64,000 nt of DNA from Anaeramoeba ignava (taxonomy: Eukaryota > Metamonada > Anaeramoebidae): positions 744,001 to 808,000 of the forward strand of contig JAPDFW010000022.1 of assembly GCA_028826165.1 (NCBI GenBank). The letters are read 5' to 3'. The notes under the pieces were generated by a model. The model worked only from the letters and a program-made list of their open reading frames with translations, searched no databases and was not told where the DNA came from. The position numbers and the translations under genes were made by a program. Below, piece after piece: positions 32,900 through 44,057 of the stretch (its first letter is position 1; every line of letters begins with the position of its first letter).

Positions 32900-35800
32900 A
32901 TGAGTAGATCAAGAGGTTCAACTGTTTGGGTTGGAAATTTAAGTTATAGAGCAACTTCAAGAGATTTATCGTAATTAATTTCAAATAAAAAATTAAAAAT
33001 AAATTTTAACGTTTTATTTATTAATTTTTAATTAATTTTTTAGTAAAACTTTTTCTCAATTCGGAACAGTTATTAGAGTTGATATTCCTTATTTACCTGG
33101 AACTGATAGACCAAAAGGATTTGCTTTTATTGAATTTGAAAAGTAACAAAATCTTATTTTTTATTTATATTTTTTTTTTAACATTTAAAATTGACGTCTT
33201 TATTTATATTTTTATTTTTATTTATATTTATATTTTTATTTATATTTATATTTATTTTTATTTTTATATTATTTTTAGACGTGATGATGCAGAATATGCA
33301 ATTAGAAAAATGCGTAAATATTTATCATTTTCCTTCTTTTATTCTTTATTAAAAATTTTAACGTCAACTTAATATTTAAATTTTTTATTTTAAAAAAAAA
33401 AGATCGAACAAATTTAGATGGAAGACAAATTGTTTGTGAATGGGCTGGAGCACCTCCAGCAAGAAGAAGATCACCTAGAAGGTAAATAATAATAAAATAA
33501 TAATAAAATAATAATAAAATAATAATAAAATAATAATAAAATAATATTAAAATAATATTAAAATAATAATAAAATAATAATAAAATAATATAAAAATAAT
33601 TATTAAAAATAATATTAAAATAATATTAAAATAATAAAATAAAATAATAATAAAATAATTAAAATAAAATAATTAATAAAAATAATAATAAAAAAATTAA
33701 AATAATAATAAAATAATAAAATAAAATAATAAAATAAAAAAATAATAAATAAAATAATAATAAAAATAATAATAAAAAAATAAAATAATATTAAAATAAT
33801 AAAAAATAATAATAAAAATAATATTAAAATAATATTAAAATAATAATAAAATATTAAAATAATATTAAAATAATATTAAAATAAAAATAATAATATTAAA
33901 AATAATAATAAAAAATAATTAAAATAATAATAAAAATTAATAAATAATAAAAAATAATAAAAATAATATTAAAAATAATAAAAAAAAATTAATAAAATAA
34001 TAATAAAAATAATATTAAAATAATAATAAAAAATAATAATTAAAAAATAATAAAATTAATAATAAAATAATAAAAATAAAATAATAATAAAATAATATTA
34101 AAATAATAATAAAATAATAATAAAATAATATTAAAAAATAATAAAAATAATATTAAAATAATAATAAAATAATATTAAAATAATATTAAAAATAATATTA
34201 AAATAATATTAAAATAATATTAAAAATAATATTAAAAATAATATTAAAATAATAATATTAAAATAATAATAAAATAATATTAAAAATAATATTAAAATAA
34301 TAATAAAATAATATTAAAAAAAATAAAAATAATTAAAAATAATATAAAAATAAACAATAAAAATAAATTAAAAAAATAAAATAAATAACAAAAAAAAAAA
34401 TAAAATAAATTAAAATAATAATAATAATATGTAAAAATAATAATAAAATAATAATAAAAATAATATTAAAAATAATAATAAAAAATAAAATAATAAAAAA
34501 TAATATTAAAAAATAATAAAATAATATTAAAATAATAATAAAAATAATAATAAAATAATATTAAAATAATAATAAAATAATATAAAAAAATAAAAAAATA
34601 ATAATAAAATAATAAAAAAAAATAATAATAAAATAAATAAAAAAAATAAAAAAACAATAATAAACAAAATAAAAAAAAATAACAATTAAAATAATAATAA
34701 AAATAATAATAAAATAATAATAAAATAAATAAAAAAACAATAATAAAAATAATAAAAATAATTAAAATAATAAATAATAAAAATAATAATAAAATAATAT
34801 TAAAAACAAAAACAATATCAAAAATAATATAAAAAAAATAATATTAAAAATAAATTAAAATAATATTAAAATAAAATTAAAAATAATATTAAATAATATT
34901 AAAATAATATTAAAATAATAATATTAAAATAATAAAAAAATATTAAAATAATATTAAAATAATATAATAAAATAATAAAATAATAAAAATAATATTAATA
35001 AAATAATAATAAAATAATAATAAAATAATATTAAAATAATAATAAAATAAAAATATTAAAAAATAATAATAAAATAATATTAAAATAATAATAAAATAAT
35101 ATTAAAATAATAATAAAATAATAATAAAATAATATTAAAATAATAATAAAATAATAATAAAATAATAATAAAATAATATTAAAATAATATTAAAATAATA
35201 AATTAATTTTCCTTTAAAAATAATCCAAATCAAATAGATATAGAAGAAGTCCACCAAGGTATAATTATTTTTTTTAATTTACTTTTTATATTTTTTTTTG
35301 TTTTGATATAAAAATAATTTTTATAGATCAAAAAAGAAATATTCTTAAACATCAAAACAATCTATATTTTTTGATCAAAGCAATCAATTACTTTTTAAAA
35401 ATATATATTTGTTCTGAATGAGTTCTACTACTTTTCTTTCTTATATTTGGTTGGATTTTTCCTCCTTCTTTGTTCTTTATTCTTTTTTATCTTTTCGAAT
35501 TTTTCTTTCTTTTGGAATTTGTACTTATTTCCAATTGCCGTGTTTCATTTCTTCTTTTCTTTCTTTTCCTCCTTCATCAAAAATAACATTTAATTGGTTT
35601 CTGTTGGCATTTTTTTTTTGAATGATCCAGAAAAAAGGATTTAATATGGATAATTGAATTTTTTTATTAAAAAACTATATTTTTTTTTGAAAATAACAAT
35701 ATTATTATTAAATATCAAAAACAAACAAAATCAAAAATCAAAAATCAAAAATCAAAATCAAAAATCAAAAATCAAAAATCAAAAATCAAATATCAAAAAA

Positions 35801-38613
35801 AAATCAAAAATCAAAAATCAAAAATCAAAAATCAAAAATCAAAAATCAAAAATCAAAAATCAAAAATCAAAAATCAAAAATCAAAAATCAAAAATCAAAA
35901 ATCAAAAATCAAAAATCAAACAAAAACAAAAACAAAATCAAAAACAAAAACAAAATCAAAAATCAAAAATCAAAAATCAAGAACAAAACATATGGATCTA
36001 TTCAATCTTTTCGGATATTAATTAACAAATTTCAAATATTAATTCAATTACATGACAAACAAAATATGAAATGAAACAAGAAAAATACACGGAAATATTT
36101 TGGAAAACAAATTCAATTTCAAATCGAAACAAACCTTTTTCAAAGAAAAAAAATTCGAAAAAAAAAAACTGTTTTTTACATATTAAAAAACAAGAATCTC
36201 CTTCGACTCCGTCATTTCTGATTTTATGGCGTTACTGTCGATTCTTTTCATGTTCTTGTTTCTTCTTCTCTTTTTCCTGTTTCTCCTTTTCTCTTTCATT
36301 TTTGATCTCCTTTTTCTTCTTTTTTCTCCGTTTCAAGTTTTTTTTTTTGTATTTTTTCTTTCAGAACTGTCCTTTCATTTTAATATATTTTTTTTAATTA
36401 ATTTCATTAATATATTTGGCTAATATTCATTCTTTTCTTTCTTTCTCTTTCTCTTTTATTTCTATTAATTATCATTAGTTATAGATATTCTCCTTATAGA
36501 AGTCATCGAAGGTATTTTTATTTAATTAATTTTATTTAATTTATTTATTTTATTTTAATTTATTTATTTAAATTTATTTATTTAATTTAATTTATTTATT
36601 TAATTTAATTAATTTATTTAATTTTATTAGAAGTCCTCATTCATCTAGAAGAGAACATTCACCTCGAAGGTAAATTTAAAAAGAAAATATTCAATTACAT
36701 GAAATATTTAATTTGAATTTGAAAAGAATATTTAATTTGAATTTAAAAAGAATATTTAATCTAAATTTAAAAAGAATATTTTTTATAAATTTAAAAAGAA
36801 TATTTAATTTAAATTTAAAAAGAATATTTAATTTAAATTTAAAAAGAATATTTAATCTAAATTTAAAAAGAATATTTAATTTGAATTTAAAAAGAATATT
36901 TAATCTAAATTTAAAAAGAATATATTCAATTACATGAAATATTTAATTTGAATTTAAAAAGAATATTTAATTTAAATTTAAAAGAATATTTAATTTAAAT
37001 TTAAAAAGAATATTTAATCTAAATTTAAAAAAAAGAATATATTAAATTACATGAAATATTTAATCTGAATTTAAAAAGAATATTTAATCTAAATTTAAAA
37101 AGAATATTTAATTTGAATTTAAAAAGAATATTTAATTTAAATTTAAAAAGAATATTTAATTTGAATTTAAAAAGAATATTTAATTTAAATTTAAAAAGAA
37201 TATTTAATTTGAATTTAAAAAGAATATTTAATTTAAATTTAAAAAGAATATTTAATTTGAATTTAAAAAGAATATTTAATCTAAATTTGAAAAGAATATT
37301 TAATCTAAATTTAAAAAGAAAATATTTAATTTAAATTTAAAAAGAAAATATTAAATTACATGAAATATTTAATTTGAATTTAAAAAGAATATTTAATTTA
37401 AATTTAAAAAGAATATTTAATTTGAATTTAAAAAGAATATTTAATCTAAATTTAAAAAGAATATATTCAAAATGAAATATTTAATTTAAATTTAAAAAGA
37501 ATATTTAATTTGAATTTAAAAAGAATATTTAATTTGAATTTAAAAGAATATTTAATCTAAATTTAAAAAGAAAATATTTAATTTAAATTTAAAAAGAAAA
37601 TATTAAATTACATGAAATATTTAATTTAAATTTAAAAAGAATATTTAATTTGAATTTAAAAAGAATATTTAATTTGAATTTAAAAAGAATATTTAATCTA
37701 AATTTAAAAAGAATATTTAATTTGAATTTAAAAAGAAAATATTAAATTACATGAAATATTTAATTTAAATTTAAAAAGAATATTTAATTTGAATTTGAAA
37801 AGAATATTTAATTTAAATTTAAAAAGAATATTTAATCTAAATTTAAAAAGAATATTTAATTTGAATTTAAAAAGAATATTTAATCTAAATTTGAAAAGAA
37901 TATTTAATTTAAATTTAAAAAGAAAATATTCAATTACATGAAATATTAAATTACATGAAATATTTTTTATAAATTTAAAAAAAATAAATAGAGGAAGAAA
38001 ACATTCAATTTCACCATATGGAAGAAGATCACCTTCAGATTCACTTTCACCACGTCGAAGAAGAAAATCATATTCACGTTCACCATCACCAAAAAATAAG
38101 TATTCAAAAAGCGATTCACGTTCACCATCACCAAAACATAAGTATTCAAAAAGCGATTCACGTTCACCATCACCAAAGCATAAGTATTCAAAAAGCAATT
38201 CACAATCACCACCAAAAGAAAAGCATTCAAGATCACCTTCACCAAAAAGAAGCGATTCAAGATCACCTTCACCTAAAAGAAAGGATTCACATTCACATTC
38301 ACATTCACATTCACATTCACCTTCGCCTAATCAAAAACAAAAAGATTCACATTCACATTCACATTCACATTCACATTCTCGATCACCTTCACATTCACAT
38401 TCTTACTCAAAATCTTCTTCACCTAAAAGAAAAAACTCAAAATCTCATTCAAGAACTCCTTCTTTACCAAGAAATTCAAGATCTCATTCTCCTTCTCAAT
38501 CTCCTAATCAAAAAGACAAAATTCAAACACCAGATTCTCCTAAAAATGATGTAGAAGAAACTCATGATTCTTCTCCTAAAAATGATGATACAAAAGATGA
38601 TAATCAAGTTTAA
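32900..38613 (+). CDS. SR-type splicing factor (one RRM plus long RS domain)
   Basis: Eight exons: 32900..32970, 33044..33142, 33279..33313, 33403..33481, 35238..35258, 36485..36511, 36631..36669 and 37992..38613, totalling 330 residues. The RRM (residues 8-80) has RNP2 VWVGNLS and RNP1 KGFAFIEFE, and ends TNLDGRQIVCEWA. The rest is an RS-like domain rich in RRRSPR, SPSPK and long His-Ser runs. SR proteins bind pre-mRNA and recruit the spliceosome. The last four introns are all phase 2 and all break AG-A Arg codons (the preceding exon ends AG), and three exons of 21, 27 and 39 bp lie between huge introns of 1756, 1226, 119 and 1322 bp. An alternative in-frame acceptor six bases earlier exists for the 27-bp exon (at 36479). 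The final exon has no ATG of its own and is identified by the RS coding. Confidence 0.85.
33482..35205. repeat. 11-bp satellite in SR intron 4
   Basis: The unit aaaataataat and variant aaaataatatt repeat throughout, beginning directly after the GT donor. Irregular A insertions increase between 33600 and 34900. Confidence 0.93.
35259..36484. other. SR intron 5: poly(aaaaatc) block and an antisense charged ORF
   Basis: Positions 35720..35990 hold a 7-bp repeat caaaaat. Two parts of the intron (35415..35640 and 36170..36310) are richer in C/G than other introns here. On the minus strand, about 36345..36232 reads as a Lys/Glu-rich tail (KNEREKEKQEKEKKKQEHEK NRQ then stop), which may be chance or an inserted remnant. 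No splice partner or start was found for it. Confidence 0.5.
36670..37991. repeat. 24-bp satellite in SR intron 7
   Basis: The unit aatttaaaaagaatatttaa plus tttg (24 bp, i.e. two diverged 12-mers) repeats about fifty times, with higher-order blocks separated by attacatgaaatat. Confidence 0.92.
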
Positions 38614-38896
38614 ATTTAATAAAAATGAAATTTTCTTTTTTTCTTTGTTCAATCAATTGAAAAGACAACAAAGAAATTAATCCAAATTCCTTTTTTTCTT
38701 TTTTCTTCTTTTTCCTTTTTTCTTTTTTCTTCTTTAAAAAAACAACAATCAATAAAGAAAAATTTTTCTTTTTCTTTTCTTTTCTTTTCAACGGATTAAC
38801 GTTTTTTTTTTCTTTTTTTTTTTCAATTTTTCTTTTTTCATTTTTTTTCTTTTTTCATTTTTTTTTTTTTTTTAAAAGGAAAATTTTTAAAACAAA

Positions 38897-41800
38897 ATGA
38901 ATCCAGATCGTTCGACATTCCAAATTTCAAATTTTTTCAAAATTATTCCAAAAAATAAAAATAAAAATAAAAACAATAAAAACAAAAACAAAAACAAAAA
39001 CAAAAACCACAAAACAAGAAAAGTATAATAAAAAAAAATATAAAAAATTAAGATTAAGATTAAGATTAAGATCAAATAATGATAATAAAAAACAATATAA
39101 AAAATAACAAACGTTTTATTAATATTCAATCTTATATCTCATCACAAAATTAATAGCAAAATAAACTCTTCATCCAAAGTTAATTTTTATGGACAAACTC
39201 ATTTTTTTTCTTCAAAAAACCCATTAATTAATCCCCGAATCAAAATACAACATTTCCATTTACCTCAATCACCAAGAAAAACAAAGTCAGAAACTCAAGA
39301 GCAAGAACCCAAATCAAATATAATTCCACTAAATAGTGAACTAAATAATTCGTTAATTAATCCTATTAATGGTTTCAAAAATGATTCGGATGATTCAAAT
39401 TATAATTTAAAAAATATCCCAAAAAATAAACCAAAAAAAAGAAAAGATTCTTCAAAAGATGATTCACTCCAAAAATTCAAGTCTGTTTCCCAACATAATT
39501 TAAGCAAACTCCAAAATTTCAATTATTTTTATGATTCTCCAATCCTCAAAAAAAGAAAAACAAAAAATTCCAAGAGAAAAAAACAAAGTGATTCAATTCA
39601 CAAAGAAAAAACTCAATCAACACCAAAAACATCCAAAAATAAAAAAACACATTCTCTATTCCAAGAAATGGAACAAAAACCACTTTCCCATTCCCCAAAA
39701 AGAGTTTTAAATAAACCACAAACCAAAAATTCAAAATCTCCACTTTCATTTCAAGCAAAAAATGAAAAAACAAATTTATCATCAACTAATTTAAACATAA
39801 TAAAGTCTAATTCTTTGCAATTACAACAAAAACCAAAACTCCAAAGAGTTTTTCGGCCTTTTATGAATATGAATATGAATATGAATATGAATACTTCTCA
39901 AAACAAATTTTCAACTCCAAATATAAAGTCAAAAAAAATCTCGCAAAACAAAAATATCAATTTAACTTCACACATTAACCAAAAAAAGACACAATCAAAC
40001 GATAGTTTTGATAAAAGACTAACAAAGTCATTGAACAAAAATAACGAAATTATTTCAAACAAAAATCGTAATAATGATTCATTTATCTCAAATAGCCAAA
40101 TTTTTAAGCACTTCAATTCTTATCCAAAGCCAAAAAAATCATATTCCTTTTTGAATCTGAAAAACATAAAATCGGAATTTTCTTTTGATTCTTTATCACA
40201 ATCCCAATCGCAATCCCAAAGCTCTTCAATTTCTTCTCCATTAAATTTAACACAAGAAAAATCAAATTTATTATCAAGAAACAGCATTCAAAAAGAAACA
40301 AGTTCCTTACTAAAAAGTCCTTCTTTTGAAAACTCAGGCTTAAAAAATGCTGATTCTTATATTTCACATTTACAAAAATTAGAAAACCAAAAACAGAACA
40401 TGATCACTAACAAAATGAATACAAAGGAAAATCAAAACTTATACAAACAAGATAATGATGAATTTTTGGGTGATTTGAATCAATCTCAAAGTTATCATTC
40501 TGAAGATGAATCAAATATAAATCATGAATTCCCACCTAAAGATAATTTTAACCAAGATGTTTATCCATTTGAATATGAGATGGATAAAAGTAGTTATAAT
40601 TCTGGAGATGAATCAAATCATGATATTAACAGTCCAGTTGAATTAGAAATAGAAATAGAACCAGAATTAGAATTAGAACCAAAATTAAATCCAAATAATA
40701 ATGAAAAAAATAAATAAAATAATGAAATAAATCAACAAAATAATAATGAAATAAATCAACAAAATAATGAAATAAATAAAGAAAATAATGAAATAAATCA
40801 ACAAAATAATGAAATAAATCAACAAAATAATAATGAAATAAATCAAGAAAATAATGAAATAAATCAAGAAAATAATGAAATAAATCAAGAAAATAATAAT
40901 GAAATAAATCAAGAAAAAATAATGAAAATAAATCAACAAAATAATAATGAAATAAATCAAGAAAATAATAAAATAAATAAAGAAAATAATAAAATAAATC
41001 AACAAAATAATGAAATAAATCAAGAAAATAATAAAATAAATCAACAAAATAATAAAATAAATCAACAAAAAAATAATGAAATAAATCAAGAAGAAAATAA
41101 TGAAATAAATCAAGAAAATAATAAAATAAATCAAGAAAATAATGAAATAAATCAAGAAAATAATAAAATAAATAAAGAAAATAATGAAATAATTCAAGAA
41201 AATAATAAAATAAATCAAGAAAATAATAAAATAAATCAAGAAAATAATAAAATAAATCAACAAAAAAATAAAATAAACCAACAAAAATATAAATCAAAAG
41301 ATGAATTAAAACAATATAAATCAGAAGATGAATTAAAACAATATAAATCAAAATATGAATTAAAAAATTATAAATCAGAAGATGAATTAAAACATTATAA
41401 ATCAGAAGATGAATTGAAAATAGAAATTTATAAATCAGAAGATGAATTAAAATATTATAAATCAGAAGATGAATTAAAACATTATAAATCAGAAGATGAA
41501 TTAAAACATTATAAATCAGAAGATGAATTAAAACATTATAAATCAGAAGATGAATTAAAACATTATAAATCAGAAGATGAATTAAAACAATATAAATCAG
41601 AAGATGAATTAAAAAATTATAAATCAGAAGATGAATTAAAACAATATCAATCAGAAGATGAACTAAAATATTATAAATCAGAAGATGAACTAAAACAATA
41701 TAAATCAGAAGATGAATTAAAACAATATCAATCAGAAGATGAATTAAAATATTATCAATCAGAAGATGAATTAAAACAATATAAATCAGAAGATGAATTA

Positions 41801-43978
41801 AAACATTATAAATCAGAAGATGAACTAAAACAATATCAATCAGAAGATGAATTAAAACAATATAAATCAGAAGATGAATTAAAACAATATCAATCAGAAG
41901 ATGAATTAAAATATTATAAATCAGAAGATGAACTAAAATATTATCAATCAGAAGATGAATTAAAACATTATAAATCAGAAGATGAATTAAAACAATATCA
42001 ATCAGAAGATGAATTAAAAAATTATAAATCAGAAGATGAACTAAAACATTATAAATCAGAAGATGAACTAAATCATTATAAATCAGAAGATGAATTAAAA
42101 CATTATCAATCAGAAGATGAATTAAAAAATTATAAATCAGAAGATGAATTAAAAAATTATAAATCAGAAGATGAATTAAAACAATATAAATCAGAAGATG
42201 AACTAAAACATTATAAATCAGAAGATGAACTAAAACATTATAAATCAGAAGATGAACTAAAACAATATCAATCAGAAGATGAATTAAAACAATATAAATC
42301 AGAAGATGAATTAAAACATTACAAATCAGAAGATGAATTAAAACATTATCAATCAGAAGATGAATTAAAATATTATAAATCAGAAGATGAATTAAAATAT
42401 TATCAATCAGAAGATGAATTAAAACATTATCAATCAGAAGATGAATTAAAACATTATAAATCAGAAGATGAACTAAAACATTATAAATCAGAAGATGAAT
42501 TAAAACATTATCAATCAGAAGATGAACTAAAATATTATCAATCAGAAGATGAATTAAAATATTATAAATCAGAAGATGAATTAAAATATTATCAATCAGA
42601 AGATGAATTAAAACATTATCAATCAGAAGATGAATTGGCATATTATCAAAATAATTTATCATACCATTTAAATACTAATCAAGGAATCATTTATAATATA
42701 AACAAAATATCTCAAAGACAAAAAGATTTTATAAGAAATAAATCAATTGAAGATCAAATTAAAAACCGAACTTATTTCCAAAAATTCATACCAAAAAAAC
42801 ATCAAAAAAACCTCAAAATCCAAAAAGAAGTAAATTATTTTAAACAAAAATCAAAAATCACTTAAAATATTAATAATATTTTCATTTTAAATAATTGATT
42901 TTATACATTTTTTATTGAATAGAATTTGGACAGATATCTTGAAACAAATAGATTGAAACTTCAAGAAAATTACGAAGATATTTGGCTTAGAATTGCAAAA
43001 AAAAAACTTAAAACAGAAAAATTAGAAGGTCAAATTGCAACAGAATATTTCAAACTCAATTCTAAATGGTTTGCTAAAACCAATATAAAAAATTCAACAG
43101 TTAAAAATACACGAAAAGTAATTTTTAAACATTTCATAAAAAAGAAAAAAGAATAAAAAATTTATAAATCCAATTTTTGATTTAGACGAAGAAAGAAAAC
43201 TTTAAAGAAAAATATCTCCTTAAATTTTATAATAAACTCAAAGCTGAAGTTCCTCCAATGATTATTGATGAAAAAGAAAGAAAACGGAATTATTTTAATT
43301 CAAAAAATTCATTAATTATTCCAGAAAAAATTCATGAAAGTCATAGAAATAAATTTTGGACAAAAGAAGAAAAAGCAATATTTTTTGAAAAGTAACCAAT
43401 CAAAATTATTCATTTATTCTTTTAATTATTTATTCTTTTATTCTGTTATTTATTCTTTTAGATTTTCTTCAAATACAAAAAATTTTAGAGAAATTTCACA
43501 TTTTCTTCCAAACAAAACAATTCCTGATATAATTCATTTTTTTTATATTAACAAAAAAAAACCTGATTTCCAAAAAAATTTCAAAGAAAATCATAAACAA
43601 AAAGGAGATAAAAAATTATTTGATGAAGGAGCAATTAAACCTAAAAAAATCAGAAATCCAAAATCAAAACCAAAATCAAAATCAAAATCAAAATCAAAAT
43701 CAAAATCAAAACTTCAAAAAGCTTTTTGGTCAGAAGAAGAAAAATTACTTTTTTTTCAACTTTTAGCTCAAAATGGAAGAAATTGGGATTTTATTGCTCG
43801 AAATTTTCCATCAAAATCACGTCAACAAGTTATGAATTTCTATCATAATTATAAAAGAAATTATGACTTATCAGAATTTGAAAATCACTTTCAAAATTCT
43901 CATCATAGAAATAAATCAAAAAAAGAAAAAATTGATCCAGAAGAAATATATAAAAGAATTAAAAAGAAAAATTTGTAA
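38897..43978 (+). CDS. NCoR/SMRT-like double-SANT corepressor with KSEDELK repeats; disrupted
   Basis: The tentative model uses a first exon 38897..39022, a long exon from about 39157 to 42829, then 42923..43117, 43195..43391 and 43462..43978. The C-terminal half is convincing: a deacetylase-activation-like region (RKVIF preceded by EYFKLNSKWFAKT), VPPMIIDEKERKRNYF, then SANT1 (FWTKEEKAIFFEK / FSSNTKNFREISHFLPNKT) and SANT2 (FWSEEEKLLFFQLLAQNGRN), the arrangement of NCoR/SMRT/Snt1 proteins that activate class I histone deacetylases. The long exon is N/S/K-rich, then Asn-Gln-Glu repeats, then about fifty copies of a nine-residue repeat. Problems: an in-frame TAA at 40715..40717 and a phase conflict after the first exon. 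The acceptor of the fourth exon could be 43184 or 43194; only the latter keeps phase. A nonsense allele, assembly errors or a dying gene would all explain this. Confidence 0.65.
40718..41283 (+). repeat. Asn/Gln/Glu-coding repeat (NNEINQQ / NNEINQE)
   Basis: Direct continuation of the corepressor frame after the in-frame TAA; units of 21 to 24 bp (aataatgaaataaatcaaca-like) encode NNEINQQ, NNKINQE and so on, in one frame throughout. Confidence 0.9.
41284..42648 (+). repeat. 27-bp coding minisatellite, about 50 copies of [HQYN]Y[KQ]SEDELK
   Basis: Each 27-bp unit encodes nine residues: variable H/Q/Y/N, Tyr, Lys or Gln, then invariant Ser-Glu-Asp-Glu-Leu-Lys. Variation is concentrated in the first and third residues. 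One unit near 41410 has three extra residues (KIEI), which keep the frame. Shadow ORFs on the minus strand are a by-product of the length divisible by three. Confidence 0.95.
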
Positions 43979-44057
43979 AAAAAAAAATAAAAAAAAAAGG
44001 AAAATAAAAATTTTCCCTATTAATAAAAAATTTTTTTTTTTTCTTTTCTTTTCTTTT

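Noticed and set aside
35418-35621. Plus-strand 67-residue hydrophobic frame (MSSTTFLSYIWLDF...)
   Set aside because: It lies within SR intron 5, is T-rich, and shows no family resemblance or splice sites.
40715-40717. Reassigned genetic code with TAA as Gln
   Set aside because: CDC45, the SR protein, ZPR1-neighbouring genes and TSEN34 all end at TAA exactly where their families end, and CAA/CAG Gln codons are used freely.
40626-42662. Long minus-strand frame (about 680 residues of LLIDNVLIHLL-type repeats)
   Set aside because: It is the mirror of the 27-bp coding minisatellite. A repeat length divisible by 3 keeps all six frames open, and the plus-strand frame continues into the SANT exons.
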